64,000 nucleotides of DNA from Aporrectodea caliginosa (lineage: Eukaryota > Annelida > Clitellata > Crassiclitellata > Lumbricidae): the NCBI GenBank assembly GCA_020284085.1, contig JACEVL010000129.1:238501-302500 (forward strand), in the 5' to 3' direction. Made by a program: the position numbers and the translations under genes. Within the stretch, counting starts at the first letter, position 1. Every line of letters starts with the position of its first letter. Below the pieces are notes generated by a model. The model made no database searches, was not told the origin of the DNA, and saw only the letters and a list, made by a program, of their open reading frames with translations. Shown here one piece after another: positions 55,826 through 64,000 of this stretch.

Positions 55826-56884
55826 CGCACAACGCTGTTACATGTAATGACGATTAAACAAATTCACAAGAACACAAATTATAGAAGTTCAAATGTTGCA
55901 AAATAAAATCAAAAGCTCAAAGTATACGTATGCAGACTTAAAAGATAATTCGCTATATTGAAAAATCGTTTCAGATATTTTACTGGAGTCAGAAATTCGA
56001 GTTTCGTCAGCCAAGCAACATCTTTACACTTTCATCCCAGATGGTATCTGGACAGGAGCGAGAGGTCCTCACCCTCTCCTCGTATATTCCGTTTTACAAC
56101 AACGACCTTGGTTCCAAGTGGATTCACTGGAAGGTAGTCTCTCCATATCTGTTCGTTATCCAATAGGCGGATGATGTGTGAATGGTTGGATGGGCTCGTC
56201 AGACAAGTTGATGGATGGATGGATGGATGGATGGATGGATGGATGGATGGATGGATGGATGGATGGATGGATGGATGGATGGATGGATGGATGGATGGAT
56301 GGATGGATGGATGGATGGATGGATGGACGGACGGACGGACGGACGGACGGATGGATGGATGGCCGGATGGATGGATGGATGGATGAATGGATAAATGAAT
56401 GAATGAACGGATGTGCTGATACATGAATGTTACTTGTGGACGTGGATGACCTGCGCCTGGTTTTTAAGTAGCGCTTCGATAATTTTGAGCGTATACGATA
56501 ATGATAATGGATGGTTTGTTGTAGGGTGGTCCACTGATAGAACAAGAGTCAGGGCTGTGTCTGTCAGTGGCCTCGGATCTAAAGAATGTCGAAATGCTAC
56601 CGTGCGACTACGAGAAAAATCGAGATCAGGTCTGGGAGTTCGAACACTACACGGATCAGTATTTCGACACGATAAGCGGCAACAGATCGATCGAAACTCA
56701 ATACAAGACATTACTATCAAATCTACTTAATCTGAAATCTGCTTCATCGAAGCCAGTCACTACTTTGTCAGAAGGTGCTCAGCAAAACAAGTCAGAACTG
56801 AAAGCATATGAGTCGCTTTCAGGGGTAAAGCGCTACACAGTGAATTCGAATTCATCAATAACATACCCGACCAATGGCGTGTGA
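39140..56884 (+). CDS. Polypeptide N-acetylgalactosaminyltransferase, copy 1, 12 coding exons
   Basis: GT27 enzyme, type II Golgi membrane protein that transfers GalNAc from UDP-GalNAc to Ser/Thr. Exons: 39140-39257, 40168-40297, 41258-41433, 42878-43052, 45863-45942, 47205-47331, 48893-49010, 49958-50143, 50843-50974, 53403-53486, 55975-56133, 56525-56884; phases agree throughout, giving about 614 aa. Residues 5-8 are RRRR, then a membrane anchor to about 27 and a short stem. The GT-A domain has [29 protein letters not shown], the metal motif DSH (191-193), WGGEN (298-302) and VPCSRVAH, supplying the third metal His (326). The lectin domain keeps CLD..DC..NQ (alpha) and CLS..C..QVW (gamma), but the beta repeat lacks its cysteines. 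About 80 Ser/Thr-rich residues follow the last QxW, longer than usual. Exon 6's acceptor and exon 9's GTTAGT donor are the weakest junctions. The paralogue within the family cannot be assigned. Confidence 0.9.
39288..39632. repeat. Compound trinucleotide repeat in GALNT intron 1
   Basis: (AAT)n, (AGT)n, then a long (GGT)n with short interruptions, (AGT)n again for about 100 bp, and a terminal (AAT)n. A long low-complexity protein can be read across this repeat, continuous with exon 1; it is an artefact of reading past the exon 1 donor at 39258. Confidence 0.95.
39633..39900 (-). mobile_element. Family C repeat next to a trinucleotide tract
   Basis: GTTCATTAATTCAGACTGAC ... AGTAAGATTACATGATAGAG. 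Related sequence occurs at 44355-44530, and the first words at 60819-60850, each time directly beside a trinucleotide repeat. It is probably a retroelement in minus orientation whose 3' tail seeded the microsatellite. Confidence 0.55.
40545..40628 (+). mobile_element. L2-type LINE 3' end
   Basis: GAGCGCTTTTGAGTAGATTTC ... GGGGCGCTATATAATATAAA with a TGAATGAATTAATAAATGAA tail, like 11400-11472 and 57480-57545. Confidence 0.6.
40758..40892. repeat. (AT)n microsatellite in GALNT intron 2
   Basis: About 135 bp of AT with ACACACATAT and ATCAAT interruptions. Confidence 0.95.
41504..41870 (-). mobile_element. LINE family A 3' fragment in GALNT intron 3
   Basis: Reverse complement of a CTTTAGAAGTTT..TTACGATTA tail, then the shared AAAGCCAAACGCAGGGCATT block and CGCCGCGTCGAGTTAGAGGG. 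The same arrangement occurs at 47415-47690 and 58440-58625. Non-coding. Confidence 0.6.
42197..42790 (-). pseudogene. Non-LTR retrotransposon 3' end (family B), best preserved copy
   Basis: Minus strand 42333-42779 is open for 148 residues: [71 protein letters not shown] and [12 protein letters not shown], then a stop. This is the C-terminal region of a non-LTR reverse transcriptase protein, lacking the catalytic palm. Its 3' side reaches an ATCAATCAAT tail at 42197. It is antisense in GALNT intron 3, 88 bp before exon 4. Confidence 0.8.
43316..43445 (-). mobile_element. L2-type LINE 3' end in GALNT intron 4
   Basis: (ATTC)n tail, then GAGCATTTATATAGCGCCCC TTCAAG, the reverse complement of the 3' end seen at 11400-11472. 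Confidence 0.7.
44298..44350. repeat. (ACA)n/(ATA)n microsatellite
   Basis: Eleven or more AAC units passing into AAT units, beside a family C repeat. Confidence 0.9.
44351..44535 (-). mobile_element. Family C repeat between two microsatellites
   Basis: TTCATTTATTAGTTCAAATT ... AGTAAGATTGCATGACGTAG ... GTATGGCAGCTTGCAAGGCG, matching 39633-39800. It separates the ACA/ATA tract from the TTC tract. Confidence 0.6.
44562..45360 (+). repeat. About 800 bp near-pure (TTC)n / (GAA)n in GALNT intron 4
   Basis: Roughly 266 TTC units on the gene's sense strand, broken once by a T-to-C change at about 45243. 45361-45560 continues as a degraded zone with CTTTGCATTCTT units. Polypurine-polypyrimidine tracts of this length are known to form triplex (H-DNA) and to impede transcription when intronic. 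The poly-Phe protein that can be read is an artefact. Confidence 0.98.
46426..46701. mobile_element. 276-bp hAT MITE, TSD CATAGAAA, in GALNT intron 5
   Basis: Ends CAGTGCTTTTTTTC and, inverted, CAGTGCTCTTTTTC. CATAGAAA flanks both sides exactly (46418-46425, 46702-46709). Just inside is a short palindrome around GGAACGGCGTTCC. Confidence 0.88.
46830..47040 (+). mobile_element. LINE 3' ends in GALNT intron 5
   Basis: 46830-46905 is the family A end (AATAAGCTGGTGCCCTACGC). 46925-47040 holds an L2-like end (GAGCGCCTCTGAACGGTTCA) and an AATACAATACAA tail. Two fragments are abutted. Confidence 0.6.
47415..47690 (-). mobile_element. LINE family A 3' fragment in GALNT intron 6
   Basis: TAATCGTAAACTCCAAATTT then CTAAGCGCATGGCAGCTGC and CGAGCGCTGCGTCGAGTC, reverse complement of the family A 3' region. 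Non-coding. Confidence 0.6.
47855..48810. repeat. 20-22 bp minisatellite (CCCAAACACTATCTCATAGA) in GALNT intron 6
   Basis: More than 30 variant units; spacers vary between ATAGACCC, ATAGATCC, ATAAATATCC and ATGGACCC. The array is broken between about 47900 and 48110 by unrelated sequence and ends about 80 bp before exon 7. Confidence 0.9.
49050..49318. repeat. (GGAA)n polypurine tract in GALNT intron 7
   Basis: Imperfect GGAA/GAAA repeats starting about 45 bp after exon 7. The gene sense strand is purine-rich, opposite to the TTC tract in intron 4. Confidence 0.92.
49366..49957 (+). repeat. TGGTTATTC minisatellite leading into GALNT exon 8
   Basis: About 15 variant units of 18-24 bp built on [GC]ATGGTTATTCTATTGAG. 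The last unit runs into the exon 8 acceptor and first codons (ATTGTAGGTATGGTTATTC, with the exon starting at GTATGG, 49958). An earlier unit, ATTGTAGGCATGGTTATTC at 49425-49443, copies the acceptor as well. A LINE 3' end (49530-49825) interrupts the array. Confidence 0.85.
49530..49825 (+). mobile_element. LINE 3' end inside the minisatellite
   Basis: Reads [19 protein letters not shown], the GP..WN.LP C-terminal motif of L2/CR1-type proteins, then GAGTGGCGCTTTATAAATG and a CGATTACGATTACG tail. Confidence 0.7.
50555..50745 (-). mobile_element. tRNA-derived SINE, minus strand, in GALNT intron 8
   Basis: The minus strand has TTGCCTACTGGTTAGAGAG in the A-box position and ACAGGTTCGAGCCTTCCC as B box. 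Its centre, GAGCAAGTTTTTACTCACAA then TTGCTCA, matches the centre of the 31223-31460 SINE although the tRNA head differs. Confidence 0.75.
51041..51130 (+). repeat. Repeat F copy 1, just after GALNT exon 9
   Basis: TTAAATGGCGTGGCGCCCATT through GAAGGATCTCACCCGATCGA and TGAAAAATGAACAG. A copy about 90% similar lies at 55015-55098. An open frame runs from exon 9 into it only if the exon 9 donor is ignored. Confidence 0.8.
51156..51311. mobile_element. 156-bp hAT MITE, TSD AGTAAAAT
   Basis: Ends CAGGCACGCAGCTAGACTTA and GTAGCTACGCCTATG, flanked exactly by AGTAAAAT (51148-51155, 51312-51319). It matches both ends of the larger 36026-37027 element and shows that element's state before the LINE entered. 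Confidence 0.9.
51965..52400 (+). repeat. Tandem repeat of about 160 bp, three copies, GALNT intron 9
   Basis: Each unit has an ATNTGT..TTTTCTCCAGTCATTTC start, then GCAAAAGTTT, ACCAATTTGAGGGTAATGG, TGTAGATCAATATTGG and AGGGGAAAGCA. Starts are about 157 and 165 bp apart. An inverted fourth copy lies at 52735-52880. Confidence 0.85.
52735..52880 (-). repeat. Inverted copy of the 160-bp unit
   Basis: GGTTTCGAACCCCCACACTG ... GCTTTCCCCTCGGCCCAAT ... CATTACCTTCAAATTGGTAC ... GACTGGAGAAAATACACATA, the reverse complement of the 51965-52400 units. The stretch between (52400-52735) is unique in the window. Confidence 0.85.
53005..53080 (+). mobile_element. LINE family A 3' end
   Basis: GCGCTCGTGATTAAGCTGGT then TTTGAAGTTTGAAGATTACT and a TTACGATTACG tail. 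Confidence 0.6.
53515..54140. repeat. (GGAT)n/(GAAT)n tetranucleotide tract in GALNT intron 10
   Basis: About 620 bp of imperfect GGAT/GAAT repeats starting 30 bp after exon 10. Ser/His/Pro-rich proteins read on the minus strand are artefacts of the repeat. Confidence 0.95.
55015..55098 (+). repeat. Repeat F copy 2
   Basis: CCTTAAATGGCGTGGCACCC through GGATCTCACCCGATCAATTC; partner of 51041-51130. Confidence 0.8.
55471..55680 (+). pseudogene. hAT transposase C-terminal dimerisation domain
   Basis: An open frame reads [20 protein letters not shown], then [19 protein letters not shown] and TFLKSN, ending at a TAA. This is the hAT dimerisation block (S.AP.ERVFS.GG.I....R..L.......L..L..N), intact over this part but with no catalytic region upstream in frame. 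Located in GALNT intron 10. Confidence 0.88.
55681..55823. repeat. (AAT)n microsatellite
   Basis: About 140 bp; pure from 55733 onward. Confidence 0.95.
56205..56405. repeat. (GGAT)n microsatellite in GALNT intron 11
   Basis: About 28 pure GATG units, then six GGAC units and a decayed end. It begins about 70 bp after exon 11. Confidence 0.97.
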
Positions 56885-57465
56885 GGTTGTACCCTTCGAA
56901 GTGGGCACACTGGGTATTCTCGTTTATTATTGAATCACATGGGTTGACATACTACTAAACAGTAATACGATTATTAGGCCACTATAAGGTGGCTGTCGTT
57001 TGTACTGTTTTAAGGTAACGGGGGGGGCGTTGATTTATGTGCAATTTGGTGTTTGTACTAAACAAGACTAGACTGGGGGTTGAACCCCCAAACCCTGGCA
57101 ATTATAATTATTAATCATTGCCTGTGTGAATTTTTAAGAGTCTTCTGCTGTTGAATTAGTTTTTCTTCCCCACCAGCATGTCCAATTGGGGCCCGTATGG
57201 TAGCGTTTTAGAGTCCACATATGAGTCCCACCTAAAACCCGTTGAAATGCTGGAGGGTGAAGTTTATCAATCGATCGGCAAAACATGGCACGCAGACATT
57301 AAATAATTAACCAAGTTTTGAAATTATTCCATCTATTTATTGGTTTATAGATGCTTTCCTAATTTAGAAAAAAATATTTAAACAGACTATTGGTTTACAG
57401 ATAAGTGTGATAACGAAGCACTTTTCTAATGACTGGATGACGAATAAAGGAATAGGTCGGGAGCG
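56885..57465. other. GALNT copy 1 downstream region with a hAT fragment
   Basis: 3' UTR and flank of GALNT copy 1. 57015-57110 (GGGGGGGCGTTGATTTATG ... GGGTTGAACCCCC) is an inverted copy of 2195-2312 inside the first hAT element. No coding signal; no poly(A) signal called. Confidence 0.5.
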
Positions 57466-57469
57466 CCTA

Positions 57470-57547
57470 TCAGTAAGAATCTTGTCTCTGAGTAGGTTTC
57501 TTGAAGTGGCGCTATATAAATTCTGATTGATTGATTGATTGATTGCA
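57470..57547 (+). mobile_element. L2-type LINE 3' end with (TTGA)n tail
   Basis: GTTTCTTGAAGTGGCGCTAT then ATAAATTC and TGATTGATTGATTGATTG. Confidence 0.65.
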
Positions 57548-57774
57548 AAGATGCTAAGAGGAAATGGAGCAGAACAGTGATGAAGTGACGTCGTTCGATT
57601 CCTGAACACTGCAGAATGAAACTAAACAGGTCAAGGAAGATATTTTGATTGTTAATAAACCTTCGTGTTAGTGCATAAAGAGATTAAACATATTATGTTT
57701 TGGACAGCGTTGTAAATTTAATGTCTGTGAAGTTGACCTTAGATTCAGACTCGTTTCTTTCGGGACAGACAGTA

Positions 57775-58021
57775 AACTGGGGGTTATTTATTTCCGATAA
57801 CATAACGGTTCTGGAGTGACTTCCGAGTTTTATTCTCCCATTCCAGGTGTGGGGTTAGACACCACTTGCCAGTCCCAAGCCTGGAAGAAAGAGAGGGGCG
57901 ACGTCAACGGCCAAAGGGATGTCGTTGAACACTGAACACTACTATTACGGGTTAAGCAATCGATTGTTACCCTGGGTGTTATATGGTTGGCGCTATGGAA
58001 GTCATTAGATTGGATTAAACG
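57775..58021 (+). repeat. Interspersed repeat E, uninterrupted copy (empty site)
   Basis: Runs straight from CACTACTATTACGGG into TTAAGCAATCGATTG at about 57948-57966. In the copy at 35.7-37.1 kb, a 1-kb hAT element plus its 8-bp duplication sits at that point. Confidence 0.85.
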
Positions 58022-58439
58022 GCTTGGTAATGTAACGACATTAAGACGCTCTATGATATACGAACTTCAGACGGCAGCGATGAAAGAACTCCGCCTCTAC
58101 TAGTACTCTGGATGTGCCTGTCCCAAGCCTGGAGAAAGGAGGAGGGCGACGCTAAGCATCTGTGCTACGAAAGTGTTATTAAACAGCAACTAACCAAAAA
58201 TCTGCGATGAAAGCAAATGCTTTTGCAATATGTCACTCTAGCGAGGAATTGTGTCAATACAGCCACACAAAAGATCTGGGGAGTTTAATTCATAGCATAT
58301 TCGCGAGACATGTCGAGTTGATTATTCGATACACTTGACATATTGTGGAGATCAATGGATCGCTAGAGGTGATAATTATTAGACTGTTCGGCTGCTTTCT
58401 ATGCAGCTTCTTGTCTGAATGTATTTCAACTCTACAGAA

Positions 58440-58625
58440 CGTAATCGTAATCTCCAGTGTTCTAAAGCGCCACTCGAAAGCCAAGCGCAGGGCACAGCAT
58501 ATTCACGAACTGCGTCCAGTCAGAGGGTTTGTCAAAAAGGTAATCCGCTTTTCAGAGGGTCAGAGTAGATGCTAAGGTGAGTGTCGTTTAGATCGAGAAT
58601 TGGAAGATGGGCGAACAGATCCTTG
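58440..58625 (-). mobile_element. LINE family A 3' fragment
   Basis: ACGTAATCGTAATCTCCAGT then AAAGCCAAGCGCAGGGCAC and the GAACTGCGTCCAGTCAGAGG block; minus orientation, non-coding. Confidence 0.6.
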
Positions 58626-59000
58626 ACCGTATTCTACGTTCTGCAGCGCGACTTATCGGCCAAATACCCAAAATCAGCTTCGTGTAAAATTAGGTGCTGG
58701 AGTTCTGCGCTGGCTCCCTGTCCGTCAGCGTATAGAGTACAGGGTCGCCTCCTTGGTATGGTGATGCCAGCTAGGACTCTCGCTCCAACATGCATACTTG
58801 ACCTTTATCGACCAATGTCGGGTACTCGGAGTAGTCACTCCCTACGCTCAGTATGGAGTGGGTCCCTCTCAGTCCCTTTTGTCCTTTGACGATTTCTATC
58901 ATAAGAATAGTCGCGATTTTTCTGTGGTTGGCCCGACAGTATGGAATGGCTCCCTCTCCAGCTCCGCTCCTGTTTCCTAGGTCACTCTTTGACGCACAGT
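58610..59000 (+). pseudogene. CR1/L2-type LINE C-terminal remnant
   Basis: Frames read ILRSAARLIGQIPK, then LAPTCILDLYRPMSGTRSSH then SLRSVWSG, then DFSVVGPTVWNGSL. This is the usual order of the RT C-terminal region in CR1/L2-clade elements (AARL..I, LAP.YL.DL..P......LRS, FSVVGP..WN.LP). Several frameshifts. Plus strand. Confidence 0.82.
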
Positions 59001-60540
59001 GAAGGAATTGTTAGGTGGCTAGCTTAATTAATCCGCTCATAAGAATTAGGTTAATATGCCTTATAGTTGTTGGTGGCTTTATCATTTGGTTTCAAGCTAG
59101 CTGTGTAGGGTAGTTCTTATTAGCTAAACAGTTTGCCTACGCAGGCTGTGTACCTGGGATCTAAGTGACAGCTGTTTTTCATGGCATTCTGGGTTGAGCT
59201 CCTATTGGTTAACGTCCTGCTGCTAGGAAACAGCTTGTATAAATTGGCCTGGTCCTTTACAAAGGTTTGAACGCCAATCATCTTAGATATGGCGGCGTCG
59301 TTAAATAAATGCTATTAGCACCTAGGCCTAAATAGGTTGGCTTGTTCGGAATAGCTCATGTTGGACTAATAGCGAGTGGATGATTTTGGGGTTGAAGTCA
59401 AGGTATGAATTGGTGAACACTTAACATTTTAAATTTAATTGTTATTATTGAAATTTATATTGATTACCAGATTTATTATTATCATCGTTAATCAAAGAGA
59501 CAATTAATTTACAAACGATTAATAACCCGGGCCGCCTGGTACACTTAATGATAATTAAGGTAGTTCTTATTGTCGCAATTATTGTTATTATCCTGTTAAT
59601 CATTGTCATCGTCTTATGATTATCGCTTGTCTAATTAAACACTTGGATTAATAAATGTCACGCCATTCTAGATATGACTGTGTGCTAATGATAATCTAGG
59701 TTAGTCGTTCGCCATCATGTTGGACTAATAACGAGTGGATGAAGGTATAGGTTCATTTCGTATAGCCTACGCGGAGTGGTAGTTGCTAAATTATCTAAGT
59801 CATTATTATTACAATTATGGGACCTAGATGATATTTGGCAAGAGCTGAAGCATGCAGTGGCCAAAGAACTGAGATTTATAGAACAGCGTCCCGTCTGCTC
59901 GAGAAATTAGCTCTTCTGCAGTTTAGTTCTTCCACTTATTTGCCATCTGAGATTCTTTCAAGAGCGTTATAAATATGAGCAGTACAATATCAAGTAAGAA
60001 ATCTAGCACAAGCAAGTAGTGCATAGGGCCTACCTGATTCTTAAAAGAATCATCGATTGACAATAATAATATTATCTTCGAGATATGTAGATCCAGTTTT
60101 CTTAGCTCGTTGAGAAGAAAGTGTCGCTGGTTTATAAGAGTGTACGAATCCATAGGCTAGCTAACATAGTACGACAAGAAGGGTTACCATCATAGGCGTG
60201 GTTATGGGTTTTACGGTTCGGCACCCCTCGAAGTAAATAATTGCCGAGAAACACTTAACTTTTTAAAACTTACCCTTACTCTGCGACCATGCCCAATGGA
60301 AACCCAAAAACGGAAACCCGCGAATTATTTCCTGACTATGCCCTTGGTTGCTATGTATAGGATGATTCGAAACAGCTTAAACACTTTGTAGTCCGTCATT
60401 TTCTGGTAATGCCAAATTAACAGGAGACAGTCATATAGAGGACGCTTGATAACAAGAACGCCTGGAAATTATCTCTGTGGTTTTATAGACGCTGCGTGTA
60501 TTTACATTACTTACGAAACTTACACAACATCTACATAACT
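59001..60540. other. Intergenic before GALNT copy 2; LTR-like and duplicated pieces
   Basis: Two phrases recur: GTAGTTCTTATT at 59113 and 59562, and CATGTTGGACTAATARCGAG at 59368 and 59718, suggesting a broken repeat. 59835-59885 (GCAAGAGCTGAAGCATGCAG ... AAAGAACTGAGATTTATAGAAC) matches 39075-39125 upstream of GALNT copy 1, so the duplication includes 5' flank. In copy 2 about 650 bp of extra sequence separates it from the start codon. Confidence 0.55.
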
Positions 60541-60565
60541 GGTCTAGGGCAGAAGTTCAGTGGAA

Positions 60566-62494
<1,929 letters not shown>

Positions 62495-62699
62495 GTAGGC
62501 TACAACTTGCCTTCATCTGACTAGATTAGAATATACTTAGGCTACTAGATTACTTTAACTCATACTATATTAGACTAGACTGGATTAGATTAGATGTAGT
62601 CTGGTCTAGCCTATAGTTAATCAATCAATCGGAATTAATATATGTAGGCCTACTTGTATATATTATGGCTGTAGACCAGTATTATAATAGATCTAATAA

Positions 62700-62720
62700 T
62701 AATTAAAAAAATAAAAATAA

Positions 62721-62775
<55 letters not shown>
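62700..62775. repeat. (AAT)n microsatellite abutting a retroelement
   Basis: Pure TAA from about 62720; the retroelement frame begins directly after the last unit. Confidence 0.95.
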
Positions 62776-63655
62776 TTGGAATTAGGAATGAGCGCCATCC
62801 TGAGCAAAGAGGGGTGGGGCGATGCTCATCTCAACGAGCTGCTCGAGGTTCGCAGCAACACCCAACCGAGCAGCGCAGAGCCCCTCTGGAGCAAGCAGAA
62901 AGTGTGGGATAGGCCACTGATAGAGGTTGACAGAGCAGTGGTATGGGCCGCATACAGCGATCCAGTCAACAAGGCCAGGTTAGGCGCAGTCACCTCCCCT
63001 CATGCGGGGGACTGTTTATCAACTATCCCGGTGACCTGCGGTTTGGATCTAAGCAATGAGGCAATCCGGGTGGCCGTTGGACTGCGCCTAGGGCTGGATC
63101 TGTGTGCCCCGCAGCAGTGTCAATGCGGAGAGATCGCCGACCCAAGAGGTCATTACGGATTGGTTTGCAGGCGATCAACAGGAAGAACAGCCCGGCACTT
63201 TGCAGTCAACGACGCGAAGGCGGATTTTCCCAGCTCGAAGGAGCCCCCGGGCCTCATCAGAACTGATGGCAAAAGACCGGACGGGGCAACCCTCGTTCCA
63301 TGGGCCAGAGGCAAATACATCGCCTGGGCCTTCACAGCCATTCACACATGTGCGGCCTCCTATATCCACCTGTCATCATCTGTACCTGGAGGAGCTGCGG
63401 AGCATGCTGCAGATCGGAAGTGCAACAAATACTCCACGCTCCCTGCCTCCCACGAGTTCGTTCCGATAGCAGTCGAAACACTGGGCCCAATCAATCGCGC
63501 GGGTCGCGAGTTCTTGGTGGAGCTGGGTCGCCGTGCAGCCGCTGTTTCTGGCGACCAAAGAGACAACTTACCTTTTCCAGAGGCTTTCAATTTGCACTCA
63601 ACGTTTTAACGCCGTTGCTTTTAGAGGCACCTTCACACCGTACCCCGGTAGGGTG
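62773..63655 (+). mobile_element. 3' part of a non-LTR retrotransposon with restriction-like endonuclease domain
   Basis: One open frame of 278 residues (62773-63609). It contains a knuckle CQCGEIADPRGHYGLVC (C-x-C, H, C) followed by GRTARHFAVND, KEPPGL, DGKRPDG and a GAAEHAADRKCNKY helix. The order CxC..H..C, R..RH, EP, KRPDG, W(D) is that of the C-terminal restriction-like endonuclease region of R2/R4/NeSL-type non-LTR elements. Where related proteins are expected to have W-D-x-T, this copy reads WAFT, so a catalytic Asp appears lost. The 5' side is truncated at a TAA repeat. The first Met is only a Met within the frame. Clade uncertain. Confidence 0.7.
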
Positions 63656-64000
63656 TGTCAATTTTCGAAAGTTCAATATTTAAAAAGTTAATAGGGATAA
63701 ATTTGTACATTTTCATGTGGACAATCGAAATATAGGCATGAATTTTGTTTTCAATTAGATTTACCTACTTCGATTTACACTCGAATTATCGTGTTAACGT
63801 AAATAAACTGCTTTAATATGGAGCTAGCTGAAATATTTTAAAATACTATAATATGAGTTTCTTGTCTGTTAGACATTGTATAATGTGTAATATTGTGTAT
63901 TATTACTGTATTAATGTTATGTATTAATGTCTTTTACTCATGAATTATCAATTTATCGTACACTGTGTGCAACATAATTATATTAATGCATGTTAGAATT
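63656..64000. other. AT-rich sequence to the window edge
   Basis: Probable intron 3 of GALNT copy 2. No exon or repeat is recognised. Confidence 0.4.

Noticed and set aside
56032..56545. His-Pro-Ser-Ile repeat protein and Asp-Gly-Trp-Met repeat protein
   Set aside because: Both are readings of the GGAT microsatellite in GALNT intron 11.
59100..59760. LTR retrotransposon
   Set aside because: A TATA-like GTATAAA, an AATAAA and repeated phrases occur, but no matching LTR pair, primer-binding site or gag/pol remains.

Overview
The window is eukaryotic: genes are split by GT-AG introns, microsatellites are long and numerous, and the DNA is dense with hAT and piggyBac transposons, non-LTR retrotransposons and tRNA-derived SINEs. 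There is no prokaryotic operon, CRISPR array or phage module. The repeat mix and the many TAGGCCTA-type words suggest a marine invertebrate. An echinoderm or hemichordate is possible, but that is a weak inference and I cannot name the species.

Three genes can be reconstructed exon by exon. (1) GALC (galactosylceramidase, GH59), minus strand, 10659-24979: 18 coding exons with consistent splice phases that join into a complete protein of about 692 aa, with both catalytic glutamates. (2) A polypeptide N-acetylgalactosaminyltransferase (GALNT-type, GT27), plus strand, 39140-56884: 12 coding exons, about 614 aa, with N-terminal anchor, GT-A domain, ricin-type lectin domain and an unusual C-terminal extension. 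(3) A head-to-tail second copy of the GALNT gene, 60566 to beyond the right edge: exons 1-3 are in the window. Both gene types act on glycans in the secretory/lysosomal system (glycolipid breakdown versus mucin-type O-glycan initiation). GALC and GALNT are divergently oriented about 14 kb apart; nothing shows a functional link.

Layout: 1-10 kb is intergenic with a hAT element (2073-3970), SINE and LINE fragments and microsatellites. 10.6-25 kb is GALC, whose introns hold LINE pieces, a hAT element and a relic copy of exon 7 in the wrong place. 25-39 kb is a transposon graveyard with two nests: hAT > piggyBac > AT-rich insert (26243-30097), and interspersed repeat > hAT > LINE (35.7-37.1 kb), the second with its empty site preserved near 57.95 kb. 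39-57 kb is GALNT copy 1; intron 4 carries about 800 bp of almost pure TTC repeat, and intron 7 has a minisatellite that repeats the splice acceptor and first bases of exon 8. 57-60.5 kb is repeats. 60.5-64 kb is GALNT copy 2 followed by the 3' part of a non-LTR element that has a restriction-like endonuclease domain and abuts a TAA repeat.

The most unusual objects are the 944-bp AT-rich insert between two identical 60-bp repeats, the TTC tract, the minisatellite/exon 8 relationship, the GALC exon relic, and the in-window empty-site pair. All gene models come from reading the sequence by eye; none was checked against a transcript or a database.
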